Notes under the pieces: generated by a model
Told to the model about the DNA's origin: nothing
The model's database searches: none
The model's input: only the letters and a program-made list of their open reading frames with translations
Part shown: in pieces, positions 8,770-19,364 of the stretch
Layout: every line of letters starts with the position of its first letter
Position numbering within the stretch: position 1 is the first letter of the stretch
Source of the DNA: Bradyrhizobiaceae bacterium PARB1
Lineage (GTDB): Bacteria; Pseudomonadota; Alphaproteobacteria; Rhizobiales; Xanthobacteraceae
Assembly (NCBI GenBank): GCA_002256345.1
Contig: NKIY01000003.1
Coordinates: forward strand, 620,001 to 684,000
Direction: 5' to 3'
DNA length: 64,000 bases
Translations under genes and position numbers: made by a program

Positions 8770-9960
8770 ATGACCCCCACAGATACATCCTCAGCCTGGC
8801 CGGACCACAAACCGACCGCGCTCCTCGTGCTCGCCGATGGCACCGTGCTGGAAGGCTTCGGCCTCGGCGCGGAAGGCCAGGCCGTCGGTGAAGTCTGCTT
8901 CAACACCGCCATGACCGGCTATGAAGAGATCCTCACCGATCCCTCCTATGCCGGCCAGCTCATCACCTTCACCTTCCCGCATATCGGTAATGTCGGCACC
9001 AACGACGAGGATATCGAGACGGTGAACATGGCGGCGACGCCCGGCGCGCGCGGCGTGATCCTGCGTTCGGCGATCACCGATCCATCGAATTTCCGCGCCT
9101 CCCGGCATCTCGATGCCTGGCTGAAAGCGCGCGGCATCATCGGCATTTCCGGGATCGATACCCGTGCCCTCACCGCGTTGATCCGCACCAAGGGCATGCC
9201 GAATGCCGTGATCGCACATGCCAAGGACGGCAAGTTCGACCTGCACGGGCTGAAGGAAGAAGCGCGCGAGTGGCCGGGCCTCGAAGGCATGGACCTGGTT
9301 CCGATGGTCACCTCCGGCCAGCGTTTCACCTGGGACGAGACGCCCTGGGAATGGAACAAGGGCTTTGGCCACCAGGACAAGCCGGAATTCAACGTGGTCG
9401 CCATCGATTACGGTATCAAGCGCAACATCCTGCGCCTGCTCGCCGGCGAGGGCTGCAAGGTTACGGTCGTGCCGGCGACCACCTCGGCGGAAGACATCCT
9501 GGCACTGAAGCCGGATGGTGTGTTCCTGTCCAACGGCCCGGGCGACCCTGCCGAAACCGGCAAATATGCCGTGCCGGTCATCAAGCAGGTGATCGACTCC
9601 GGCCTGCCGACCTTCGGCATCTGCCTCGGTCACCAGATGCTCGGCCTCGCAGTCGGCGCCAAGACCAAGAAGATGCATCAGGGCCATCATGGCGCCAATC
9701 ATCCGGTGAAGGACGAGACCACCGGCAAGGTGGAGATCACCTCGATGAATCACGGCTTCGCCGTGGACGAGGCGACGCTGCCCAAGGGCGCCAAGCAGAC
9801 GCATATTTCGCTATTCGACGGATCGAACTGCGGTATCGAGCTCGAAGGCAAGCCGGTGTTCTCTGTGCAGTACCACCCGGAAGCCTCGCCGGGTCCTCGG
9901 GATTCGCATTATCTGTTCAAGCGGTTCGCCGATCTGATGCGGGCGCAGAAAGCGTCATAG
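8770..9960 (+). CDS. carA: Carbamoyl-phosphate synthase small (glutaminase) subunit
   Basis: 396-residue glutamine-hydrolysing subunit feeding ammonia to CarB for pyrimidine and arginine synthesis. The N-terminal CPSase domain shows [17 protein letters not shown] (residues ~44-60). The class I glutaminase domain has the nucleophile Cys285 in FGICLGHQM and the catalytic His369/Glu371 in [10 protein letters not shown]. Length is normal. carB is 2.6 kb downstream on the same strand, separated by three unrelated genes and its own promoter-like signals, so the subunits are probably transcribed separately. The 224-bp upstream region shared with the divergent glycosyltransferase shows no recognisable riboswitch. 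Confidence 0.97.
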   Translation: MTPTDTSSAWPDHKPTALLVLADGTVLEGFGLGAEGQAVGEVCFNTAMTGYEEILTDPSYAGQLITFTFPHIGNVGTNDEDIETVNMAATPGARGVILRSAITDPSNFRASRHLDAWLKARGIIGISGIDTRALTALIRTKGMPNAVIAHAKDGKFDLHGLKEEAREWPGLEGMDLVPMVTSGQRFTWDETPWEWNKGFGHQDKPEFNVVAIDYGIKRNILRLLAGEGCKVTVVPATTSAEDILALKPDGVFLSNGPGDPAETGKYAVPVIKQVIDSGLPTFGICLGHQMLGLAVGAKTKKMHQGHHGANHPVKDETTGKVEITSMNHGFAVDEATLPKGAKQTHISLFDGSNCGIELEGKPVFSVQYHPEASPGPRDSHYLFKRFADLMRAQKAS

Positions 9961-9991
9961 GGCGCGCTCGGACCAACACACTATTTACAGT

Positions 9992-10075
9992 CGTCATGGC
10001 CGGGCTTGTCCCGGCCATTGTTTTTCGAGCGAAGCCGTAGCCCCGATGGAGCGAAGCGCAATCCGGCCGCGGACT
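9992..10075. repeat. Palindromic intergenic repeat (GTCATGGCCGGG family)
   Basis: Starts with the palindrome ATGGCCGGG / CCCGGCCAT around 9996-10018 and continues with GAGCGAAGC-type sequence. The first part is also found at 43443-43470. It lies downstream of carA. Elements of this kind are numerous in Bradyrhizobium-group genomes; function is unknown. Confidence 0.65.
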
Positions 10076-10127
10076 GGCGCGCGACGCCTCGTTTTGTATG
10101 ATGTCCATCATCAGAAAAGGAAGCGCC

Positions 10128-10610
10128 ATGACCCCCACCGTCTCTGCCTTCGGCGTCGTCTCTCCCGCCGTGCTCGCCTCCATGTCGGGGCTCGATTTCG
10201 TGCGGAAAATGTTTGCCGGCGAGCTGCCGCAGCCGCCGATCATGGAGACTGTCGAGCCGTTCGACTGCACGGCAGATCACGGCCACGTGGTGCTTCACAG
10301 CAGTCCTGGTATCCGGCACTACAATCCGATCGGCTCGGTGCATGGTGGTTACGCGGCGATCCTGCTGGATTCCGCCATGGGCCTCGCAGTGCATTCAACG
10401 CTGGCGCCTGGCTCCGGCTACACCACACTGGAATTCAAGATCAGCTTCATCCGCGGCATGAGCGAGGCCTCAGGCACGGTGCGCACAGAGGGTAAAATCC
10501 TCAATGTCGGCCGCCGCGCCGGCACGGCCGAGGCGCGCATCACCGATGACAAAGGGCGTCTGCTTGCGCACGCAACGACGACATGTCTGGTGTTCGATCT
10601 GCCGAAATAA
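10128..10610 (+). CDS. PaaI-family hotdog thioesterase
   Basis: 160-residue single hotdog-fold protein. Key region: NPIGSVHGGYAAILLDSAMGLAVHS (residues ~63-87) holds the HGG motif and the long hotdog helix; the following TLEFKISFIRGM strand and the C-terminal ATTTCLVFDLP strand are typical of acyl-CoA thioesterases such as PaaI. The substrate is unknown. The ATG at 10128 follows AAAGGAAG at ideal spacing, so it is preferred over 10098. It is a lone gene between repeat elements. Confidence 0.88.
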   Translation: MTPTVSAFGVVSPAVLASMSGLDFVRKMFAGELPQPPIMETVEPFDCTADHGHVVLHSSPGIRHYNPIGSVHGGYAAILLDSAMGLAVHSTLAPGSGYTTLEFKISFIRGMSEASGTVRTEGKILNVGRRAGTAEARITDDKGRLLAHATTTCLVFDLPK

Positions 10611-10642
10611 GGGAAGAACGGAGAATGGGTCGAGCATGTCGA

Positions 10643-10709
10643 GTGGGCAAGCGAAGCATGCCCACCTAGCGGCCGACGGTGGGCATGGCGCTACGCGCAG
10701 TTGCCCACC
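10643..10709. repeat. Pair of GTGGGCA...TGCCCAC hairpin repeats
   Basis: Two small inverted repeats in a row: GTGGGCA/TGCCCAC at 10643-10665 and GGTGGGCA/TGCCCACC at 10678-10709. They lie between the convergent thioesterase and dps genes, typical of the short palindromes scattered in this genome group. They may also act as factor-independent transcription barriers. Confidence 0.6.
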
Positions 10710-10733
10710 CTACAGTTCAGCGGCAATGCCGAC

Positions 10734-11255
10734 CTACTTTTCGTTTGCGCCTTCCTGGCGGCTGGCTTCGAACAGGAACCATGTGCGGCGCTCGGTATCG
10801 TCGATGTAGTTTTCCAGGAGACTGGCGCTGGCGACGTCGTTAGCGTCGTCGCAGATCTTGTGCGCCTTGCGTAGCGCGGCAGCCATCTTCTTGTTGTCTT
10901 CCATCAACTCGTGCAGCATCTCGATCGGCGGCACGTAATCCTCGTTGTTGTCCTTGATGGTCTGCACCTTGGCGATTTCGCCGATCGAATGCAGCGTGCG
11001 GCCACCGATCTTGCGAACGCGTTCGGCGAGCGGGTCGGTGGTCGCGAAGATCTGGTCGGAATGCTCGTCGAGCAGCAGATGATAGTCGCGGAAGTGACGG
11101 CCGGAAATGTGCCAGTGGAAGTTCTTCGTCTTCAGATACAACGCGAAGGCGTCGGCCAGCAGGCCGTTCAGCGCTTTGGTGACCTTCTCAACGCCGTCGG
11201 CGGCGAGATCGGTCGGAGTGTTGAGATCGGCGGCGATTTTCGACTTGGTGCTCAC
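10734..11255 (-). CDS. dps: Dps-family DNA-binding ferritin-like protein
   Basis: 173-residue four-helix protein that oxidises and stores iron and protects DNA during starvation and oxidative stress. The inter-subunit ferroxidase ligands are visible in KNFHWHISGRHFRDYHLLLDEHSDQIF-type sequence at residues ~43-70 (His, His, Asp, Glu). The N-terminal lysine-containing tail could contact DNA. The start is GTG at 11255, preceded by AGGAAGG eight bases upstream. It is monocistronic, with 236 bp to the divergent methyltransferase gene. Control by the general stress response would be expected, but I could not find a convincing EcfG-type promoter. Confidence 0.93.
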   Translation of the reverse strand: MSTKSKIAADLNTPTDLAADGVEKVTKALNGLLADAFALYLKTKNFHWHISGRHFRDYHLLLDEHSDQIFATTDPLAERVRKIGGRTLHSIGEIAKVQTIKDNNEDYVPPIEMLHELMEDNKKMAAALRKAHKICDDANDVASASLLENYIDDTERRTWFLFEASRQEGANEK

Positions 11256-11453
11256 GTGCTGTACCTTCCTGTGAACGTGGTACTGGGACCAGGCGGGATT
11301 GACCGTCTACGGAAGTGTCTGCGACGAACGGTCCACTGTCTTGGATGTTCGTGTTGTCGATTACTCCGAAACGTCAAACGGGCTGTCGGGCAAAAAGCGT
11401 TTCCAAGTTGCCTGGAACGCTCTAGACGGTTTCAACGCAGGATAAATCTAAGG

Positions 11454-11470
11454 GTTCCCCTCGGGGGAAC
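11454..11470. promoter_or_regulatory. Small palindrome upstream of the methyltransferase gene
   Basis: GTTCCCC-TCG-GGGGAAC is a perfect 7-bp inverted repeat ending 21 bases before the methyltransferase ATG. It could be an operator or a leader hairpin. Confidence 0.35.
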
Positions 11471-11491
11471 AAGGACAAGGCGCGCCGCTGC

Positions 11492-12187
11492 ATGGAAGAT
11501 TGGATCGATTATTACGATTCCACCCACACGATCTACGCCAGCAAACACCATCGTGACGTTCACTTCGAACTGTTCGCCCGCGACATCACCGGATACATTC
11601 CGTCCAAGGATGCCACCGTCCTCGATTATGCCTGCGGCGAGGCATTGTCGGCCGGGAAGGTCACCGAGGCCTGCGCGAAACTCATTCTTGCAGAGCCGGC
11701 ACCGAAGGTCCGCGGCCGGTTGGCGATGCGATTTGCAGCCAATCCGAAGATCGCCGTTCATTCGCTCGATGAACTCCGTGAACTCCCGGCGGGCTCGGTC
11801 GATCTCGCGATCATGAACTCGGTGGCCCAGTATATGACGGAAGCCCAGATCGTGGATGCTTTCGCGGTCGTGAAGCGCTTGCTCAAAGCGGACGGCAAAT
11901 TGGTCGTTGGGGACATCCTGCCGCCAAATCTCGGCATGATGACCGACGTCATGGCGTTGTTGCGACTCGGTGCCAGGCACGGGTTCCTGTGGGACGCACT
12001 GATCAGTCTGGTGAAAACCGCATTATCCGATTACCGCCAGTTAAGGGCAACGCTCGGCCTCCAGCACTACAGCGCGCCGGAGATGGTTGCCAAACTGGAG
12101 GCAGCGGGATACCGAGCATCACGCGCAAAGGTCAATATCGGCCACAATCAGGCGCGGATGACATTTGTCGCGCATCCGATCGGTTGA
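11492..12187 (+). CDS. Class I SAM-dependent methyltransferase
   Basis: 231-residue Rossmann-type methyltransferase. Motif I is VLDYACGEA (residues ~44-52), a slightly altered DxGxGxG. The acidic strand-2 end is around ILAEPAPKVRGRL, motif II-like SVDLAIMNSVAQYMT lies at ~107-121, and LLKADGKLVVGDILPP corresponds to the post-motif strand. The C-terminal half includes a hydrophobic segment and a domain resembling the methyltransferases that act on small molecules or lipids. The target is unknown. It precedes the carB region but is separated from it by 420 bp with a tRNA-like element and a promoter, so it is unlikely to be part of pyrimidine synthesis. Confidence 0.8.
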   Translation: MEDWIDYYDSTHTIYASKHHRDVHFELFARDITGYIPSKDATVLDYACGEALSAGKVTEACAKLILAEPAPKVRGRLAMRFAANPKIAVHSLDELRELPAGSVDLAIMNSVAQYMTEAQIVDAFAVVKRLLKADGKLVVGDILPPNLGMMTDVMALLRLGARHGFLWDALISLVKTALSDYRQLRATLGLQHYSAPEMVAKLEAAGYRASRAKVNIGHNQARMTFVAHPIG

Positions 12188-12270
12188 TTAGAATTTGAAA
12201 CGTTAAGGTTAAGAGAACCTTTGCAAAACTGCTGGTAGATCAACCGCCTGTGATCGATCACAGTAAGAAT

Positions 12271-12347
12271 GGCCCGGTGGCGGAAATGTCTACGCGGGGG
12301 CGAGTGCATCGCTTCATATCCTGGTTCAAGTCCAGGCTGGGCCTCCA
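12271..12347 (+). other. tRNA-like element (degenerate, with encoded CCA)
   Basis: The stretch can be laid out as a tRNA: acceptor GGCCCGG (12271-12277) pairs with CTGGGCC (12337-12343), then T and CCA (12345-12347). The T arm CCTGG-TTCAAGT-CCAGG (12320-12336) is perfect. The D arm GCG...CGC resembles leucine tRNAs (TGGCGGAA) but lacks the conserved GG of the D loop. An anticodon arm GGGCG-AGTGCAT-CGCTT can be drawn, but it lacks T33 and uses G-T pairs. The body is 74 bases, with no long variable arm. I infer a tRNA pseudogene or a tRNA-derived repeat, not a working tRNA. It is followed by a GC-rich palindromic stretch to about 12420. Confidence 0.55.
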
Positions 12348-12447
12348 TCCTTCGCCGCCTCCGGCGGCTTCGGCTCGGCGAGCCATCTTCGGCTCGGGCT
12401 TCTCCACAGGCGGGCTAGCCACGCCGCAGCGTGAGCGCGAAGGCGGG

Positions 12448-12476
12448 TTCAAAAGCCTTCCCTGCCCCGTTATAGT
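12448..12476 (+). promoter_or_regulatory. Candidate promoter for carB
   Basis: TTCAAA (12448-12453), a 17-base spacer and TATAGT (12471-12476) make a fair sigma-70-like promoter. Transcription would begin near 12484 and give a leader of about 125 bases before carB. Confidence 0.5.
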
Positions 12477-12551
12477 GGTCTAAAGACAGCCGCGCGCGAA
12501 GATTGGTCAGCACCCTACCGGGTCGAGGGCCGGTCAGGCGCCCGGGCCCGA

Positions 12552-12579
12552 GGGACGCGCGTAGGCGCGCCCTTTTTTT
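12552..12579 (+). terminator. Intrinsic terminator in the carB leader
   Basis: Stem GGG(A)CGCGC / GCGCG-CCC with a GTAG loop and one bulged A, followed by seven T. It ends 29 bases before the carB ATG and downstream of the candidate promoter, so it may work as an attenuator; alternatively it ends an upstream transcript. Confidence 0.75.
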
Positions 12580-12608
12580 GTGCCGATTTGTCACCACCGC
12601 GAGACGTA

Positions 12609-16073
<3,465 letters not shown>

Positions 16074-16134
16074 CTTCACAAGCCTGATCCGGGGACGTTC
16101 CCGGCCATCCGGACAGAGGTTAGTCAAGAACGGG

Positions 16135-16160
16135 TCATGACCGGAACCAGCCGGTCATGA
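16135..16160. other. Perfect inverted repeat between carB and greA
   Basis: TCATGACCGG-AACCAG-CCGGTCATGA, 10-bp perfect arms, 62 bases after the carB stop. There is no T-run; possible transcript-end stabiliser or regulator site. Confidence 0.4.
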
Positions 16161-16303
16161 ACAGGTTCTGTTTCGGCGCCTGAATCCTGCATCTGCGCCG
16201 GCTGCAACGCCAGCCCCGCGCACCCCTGCAGGCCGATATCATGCGGACTGATGAGTTTCGTGGCACGCGCAAGCGTGCGGCATGACGTTAAAGGACAAAG
16301 AGA

Positions 16304-16780
16304 ATGGTTGAGAAGGTCCCGATGACCGCCGGCGGTTTTGCTGCCCTCGAAGTCGAGCTGAAGGAGCGCCAGACGGTGCACCGTCCGCGCATCATCGAGC
16401 AGATCGCCGAAGCGCGCTCCCATGGTGACCTGTCCGAAAACGCCGAATATCACGCGGCGAAGGAAGAGCAGTCGCATAACGAAGGCCGCATCAGCGAGAT
16501 CGAAGACAAGCTCGCGCGCGCCGACATCATTGATATCAGCAAGCTCTCGGGCGACACCATCAAGTTCGGCGCCACCGTGACGTTGATCGACGAGGACACC
16601 GAGAAGAAGACCGTCTGGCAGATCGTCGGCGAGCCCGAAGCGGACGCCAAGAAGGGCCGCATCTCTATCACCTCACCGCTCGCGCGCGCGCTGATCGGCA
16701 AGAGCAAGGGCACGTCGGTCGAGGTGATCGCACCGGGTGGATCGAAGGCCTATGAGATCGCCAAGGTGGAGTGGCGCTAA
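16304..16780 (+). CDS. greA: Transcription elongation factor GreA
   Basis: 158-residue factor that enters the RNA polymerase secondary channel and triggers cleavage of backtracked RNA. The N-terminal coiled coil (residues ~1-75) carries the acidic tip [22 protein letters not shown]-type sequence with the Asp and Glu needed for cleavage; the C-terminal FKBP-like domain includes [11 protein letters not shown] and [18 protein letters not shown]. Length is exactly that of the family. AAGGAC provides the ribosome site. A small hairpin GCACGC-GCAA-GCGTGC (16263-16278) lies 25 bases before the start. The carB-greA order is common in alphaproteobacteria. Confidence 0.97.
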   Translation: MVEKVPMTAGGFAALEVELKERQTVHRPRIIEQIAEARSHGDLSENAEYHAAKEEQSHNEGRISEIEDKLARADIIDISKLSGDTIKFGATVTLIDEDTEKKTVWQIVGEPEADAKKGRISITSPLARALIGKSKGTSVEVIAPGGSKAYEIAKVEWR

Positions 16781-16816
16781 AAGCGTTCACACGCTAACCC
16801 GCAAAACTAACTATCG

Positions 16817-16845
16817 AAAGCCGCGCTTACAGCGCGGCTTTTTGT
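16817..16845 (+). terminator. Intrinsic terminator after greA
   Basis: 11-bp stem AAAGCCGCGCT / AGCGCGGCTTT with loop TAC, followed by TTGTTT. Confidence 0.92.
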
Positions 16846-16907
16846 TTACGGACAACTGGCGATTATTCGCGGTCCATCTTGTACGAGCTCAACCAGTCAT
16901 TAAGGTA

Positions 16908-16924
16908 GCAAGATACAATCTTGC
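16908..16924. promoter_or_regulatory. Palindrome upstream of the first TonB-C-like gene
   Basis: GCAAGAT-ACA-ATCTTGC, perfect 7-bp arms, 41 bases before the ATG at 16966. Candidate operator; no regulator is known. Confidence 0.4.
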
Positions 16925-16965
16925 AGCCACGCGTGACGCATCCTATCCCGGAGATTGAGAACGCC

Positions 16966-17418
16966 ATGATCAGTCAGCTAATTACGAAGCGGTCCTGGAT
17001 GACATCGATCGCTATCGTGCTGATCGCATCGGCAACTGCGGCTTCAGCTCAAATCGATGCCAACAAGCCGCATGCAACAGATGAGCCGCCGCCACTCGCT
17101 CTCGACAACAAGACGGATGCATCTCCGGCGTCACCCGCAGCCAGCAAGACCCGCTGGGTTTCCTATGCCAACGAGACGCAGTCTCGCATCGACGCCTATC
17201 TTAACAAACGGAGCGAGACCTTCGGCAGCAAGCTCAACTTCAGCGCCGAATTGTGGGTCGACGCGCAGGGGCATATCACCAGAACGCAGCTCGTCTCAGC
17301 ATCCGGCAACGCTGCCTTCGACGCCGCGGCGCGAAAGAATTTCGCGCCAGGACTCGTACTGCCGCCGCCGGAGAAGGACATGCCGCAGCCGATCAAGGTG
17401 CGCGCAACGTCCAGATAA
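16966..17418 (+). CDS. Secreted protein with TonB C-terminal-like domain (paralogue 1)
   Basis: 150 residues. A signal peptide (SIAIVLIASATAASAQ) is followed by a short Pro/Ala linker and then a domain of about 90 residues: WVSYANETQSRIDAYL, FSAELWVDAQGHITRTQLVSASGN, and FAPGLVLPPPEKDMPQPIKV. The middle part matches the TonB/TolA C-terminal fold (V..DG.V....V..SSG...LD.AA). There is no N-terminal membrane anchor of TonB type, so it is probably a free periplasmic protein rather than an energy transducer. The start at 16966 gives a normal signal peptide. The next gene is a clear paralogue with the same block order, so the pair arose by tandem duplication. Function unknown. Confidence 0.75.
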   Translation: MISQLITKRSWMTSIAIVLIASATAASAQIDANKPHATDEPPPLALDNKTDASPASPAASKTRWVSYANETQSRIDAYLNKRSETFGSKLNFSAELWVDAQGHITRTQLVSASGNAAFDAAARKNFAPGLVLPPPEKDMPQPIKVRATSR

Positions 17419-17441
17419 TTCCCGCTTGTTCGACCAGGCTG

Positions 17442-17467
17442 AAAGCCGCGCGCAGCGCGGCTTTTTC
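17442..17467 (+). terminator. Intrinsic terminator between the two TonB-C-like paralogues
   Basis: 10-bp stem AAAGCCGCGC / GCGCGGCTTT with loop GCA and following T-rich tract. It shows that the two paralogues are mostly separate transcription units. Confidence 0.88.
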
Positions 17468-17562
17468 TGCTCTGCGAGCCGTATCAGGGGCTGGCGTCAG
17501 CCTTGCGCAATCCCGGTACCATAATAACAGTCACGGACACATCCAGAGGATGCACCGCGACC

Positions 17563-17961
17563 ATGAGCGACCAACCTCGCAGGCGTAGCAGAACCGCGCT
17601 GGTTGGCATTATCGCCGTTCTGGTGGCGTTTGCGAACGCTGCACCGGCCCAGACGCCGGCAATGGAAAAGACCATCGGGCCCACCGCCTCGCGATGGGGC
17701 GCCTATGCGATCGAAACGCACAAGCGGATCGAGAAGCACCTGAAGGCCAATCGGGACATCTTCAAATTCAGATCCGATCTGTATGTCGAGCTATGGATCG
17801 ATCCGACAGGACGCGTGACACGGACACGCGTCACCGGCGCATCCGGCAACCGCGCCACTGATGCGATGACCGGCCCGGACTTCCCGCCGGGCCTGATCCT
17901 GCCCGCTCCCGCGAAAGACATGCCGCAGCCGATCAAGGTGAAGATCAACGCCGATCGCTGA
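17563..17961 (+). CDS. Secreted protein with TonB C-terminal-like domain (paralogue 2)
   Basis: 132 residues. A signal peptide with twin arginine-rich start (RRRSRTALVGIIAVLVAFANAAPAQ) leads into a domain nearly collinear with the gene upstream: WGAYAIETHKRIEKHL, LYVELWIDPTGRVTRTRVTGASGN, and FPPGLILPAPAKDMPQPIKV. The last ten residues (KDMPQPIKV) are almost identical in both. It lacks the Pro/Ala linker of the first copy. The ATG at 17563 is chosen because the longer frame from 17503 adds residues unrelated to a signal peptide. Probably periplasmic; function unknown. Confidence 0.72.
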   Translation: MSDQPRRRSRTALVGIIAVLVAFANAAPAQTPAMEKTIGPTASRWGAYAIETHKRIEKHLKANRDIFKFRSDLYVELWIDPTGRVTRTRVTGASGNRATDAMTGPDFPPGLILPAPAKDMPQPIKVKINADR

Positions 17962-18086
17962 GTGGCCGCCGGCACACAAGGCTGGAATAATTCTCACGAT
18001 CACGGCAGTTTTCACACGAGAGTGACCGGTGGTTTGTCTTGCAGCGATGCTAGAAGTGATCCGTCATTCACAGGGGGACTAATGAC

Positions 18087-18488
18087 ATGGACCAGACATT
18101 CGCAAAATTTCAGCCGCTCGCACTCAGCCTGATGCGCTTCATCGTCGGATTGCTGCTGCTGCAATACGGCATCGCAAAAATATTCAAATTCCCGGTCGTG
18201 CCTTACTTCGCCAACATCCCGCCGCTGATCACCGTGGCTGGCACGATCGAGCTCGTCGGCGGCGCACTTTTGCTGATCGGCCTGTTCACGCGTCCGGTCG
18301 CGTTCATCCTGGCCGGCCAGATGGCCTGCGCCTATTTCATCGGCCATATGTTCAAGGGCGCCGATCCGGTCTTCCTGCCACTGCTGAACGGCGGCACGCT
18401 GGCCATCGCCCTGTGCTTCACCTGTCTGTACATCGCGACAGCTGGCGGCGGCCCAATCAGCGCCGATGCGGCGATGAAGAAGGGCTGA
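18087..18488 (+). CDS. DoxX-family membrane protein
   Basis: 133-residue protein with four hydrophobic spans. The DoxX signature is present: LALSLMRFIVGLLLLQYGIAKIF at residues ~10-32 and VAGTIELVGGALLLIGLFTRPVAFILAGQMACAYF at ~51-85. DoxX proteins are linked to quinone- or thiol-dependent redox processes in the membrane; the role here is not defined. GGGGGACT supplies a ribosome site nine bases before the ATG. A hairpin CCACCCGC-GTGA-GCGGGTGG (18511-18530) follows, without a T-run. Confidence 0.88.
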   Translation: MDQTFAKFQPLALSLMRFIVGLLLLQYGIAKIFKFPVVPYFANIPPLITVAGTIELVGGALLLIGLFTRPVAFILAGQMACAYFIGHMFKGADPVFLPLLNGGTLAIALCFTCLYIATAGGGPISADAAMKKG

Positions 18489-18510
18489 GCCCGGCCTGCG
18501 ATACCTGTCA

Positions 18511-18530
18511 CCACCCGCGTGAGCGGGTGG
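18511..18530 (+). terminator. Hairpin after the DoxX gene
   Basis: Perfect 8-bp stem CCACCCGC / GCGGGTGG with a GTGA loop. No T-run follows, so termination is only possible. A GGGTCGCCCGATC...GGGCGACGA repeat comes next (18566-18600). Confidence 0.45.
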
Positions 18531-18625
18531 TCTAGTACACGTAGTTACAGTGCAAAATGATGGTGTTTACTGGGTCGCCCGATCAGGCCGGGCGACGACA
18601 GTGCGAGTGCAGGCAAAAACGCCCT

Positions 18626-19105
18626 TTACTCCGCATCCTTCAATTCCAGCGGCACAGCCGCGGCGTATTTCGAATTGTGCAACACCAGCGACGTTCGCAC
18701 ATTGCGCACGTGCGGCGCCGCGGTCAGCTGGCTGACGAAGACCTGAAATGTCGCCATGTCCGGCGCCACGCATTTCAGGATAAAGTCGATCTCGCCGGAC
18801 AGCATCCAGCACTCGCGCACCAGCGGCTCCTTGCGGACGAAATCCTCGAACGCTTTGAGATCGGCATCGGCCTGACTCGACAGATGCACCGAGGCGAATA
18901 CCGTGACGTCGAAGCCCAGTTTGCGCGGATCGAGCAGGCCGCGATAGCCCTGGATGTAACCGGCCTCCTCCAGCGCCCGGACCCGGCGCAGGCAGGGCGG
19001 CGGCGAGATGCCAACGCGTTTGGCGAGTTCCACATTGGTGATTCGGCCATCGGCCTGAATCTCGGCCAGAATCTTGAGGTCGATTTCGTCTAGGCTTTTC
19101 GGCAC
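18626..19105 (-). CDS. Lrp/AsnC-family transcriptional regulator
   Basis: 159-residue regulator. Winged helix-turn-helix at residues ~4-62 (LDEIDLKILAEIQADGRITNVELAKRVGISPPPCLRRVRALEEAGYI) and a RAM ligand-binding domain from ~70 (VTVFASVHLSS...). Members sense amino acids and bind as octamers. The GTG at 19105 is preferred because AGGACC stands just upstream and the protein then starts with PKSLDEIDLK as in relatives; a GTG at 19162 would add 19 residues. It is divergent from trxB, and the intergenic DNA carries repeated ATTGC/GCAAT elements. Confidence 0.92.
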   Translation of the reverse strand: MPKSLDEIDLKILAEIQADGRITNVELAKRVGISPPPCLRRVRALEEAGYIQGYRGLLDPRKLGFDVTVFASVHLSSQADADLKAFEDFVRKEPLVRECWMLSGEIDFILKCVAPDMATFQVFVSQLTAAPHVRNVRTSLVLHNSKYAAAVPLELKDAE

Positions 19106-19171
19106 GCCAGGTCCTGCGAGGTATTCGGGACAATCAGTCGGGACTTGTTTAGCGCAGGACACCCAACTTGA

Positions 19172-19244
19172 GCAATTTTATTGCGCGTGCAATGCAGAAA
19201 TTAAGCCTTCGCGGGGGAAAATCCGGAACCGCGAATTGCAATTC
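19172..19244. promoter_or_regulatory. Cluster of ATTGC/GCAAT inverted elements between lrp-like gene and trxB
   Basis: GCAAT-TTT-ATTGC-GCGT-GCAAT at 19172-19193 and the perfect palindrome GAATTGCAATTC at 19233-19244. Alternating half-sites at helical spacing suit an Lrp-type oligomer. Probable autoregulation; assignment is inferred from position. Confidence 0.5.
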
Positions 19245-19364
19245 TTGCATGGCTCACCAGATATTCTAGAATTCCTTTCAACGACTTCGCGCCGCTGCGA
19301 CCCGCTCGCCGGCACATTTCGCATCAAGCACTGACGTTATTGCCCTGCGGAAGGGGACCCGACC

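Noticed and set aside
11256-11491. Search for an EcfG (GGAAC-N16-17-CGTT) stress promoter before dps
   Set aside because: GGAAAC followed by CGTTTG was found but with the wrong spacing, so I did not annotate it.
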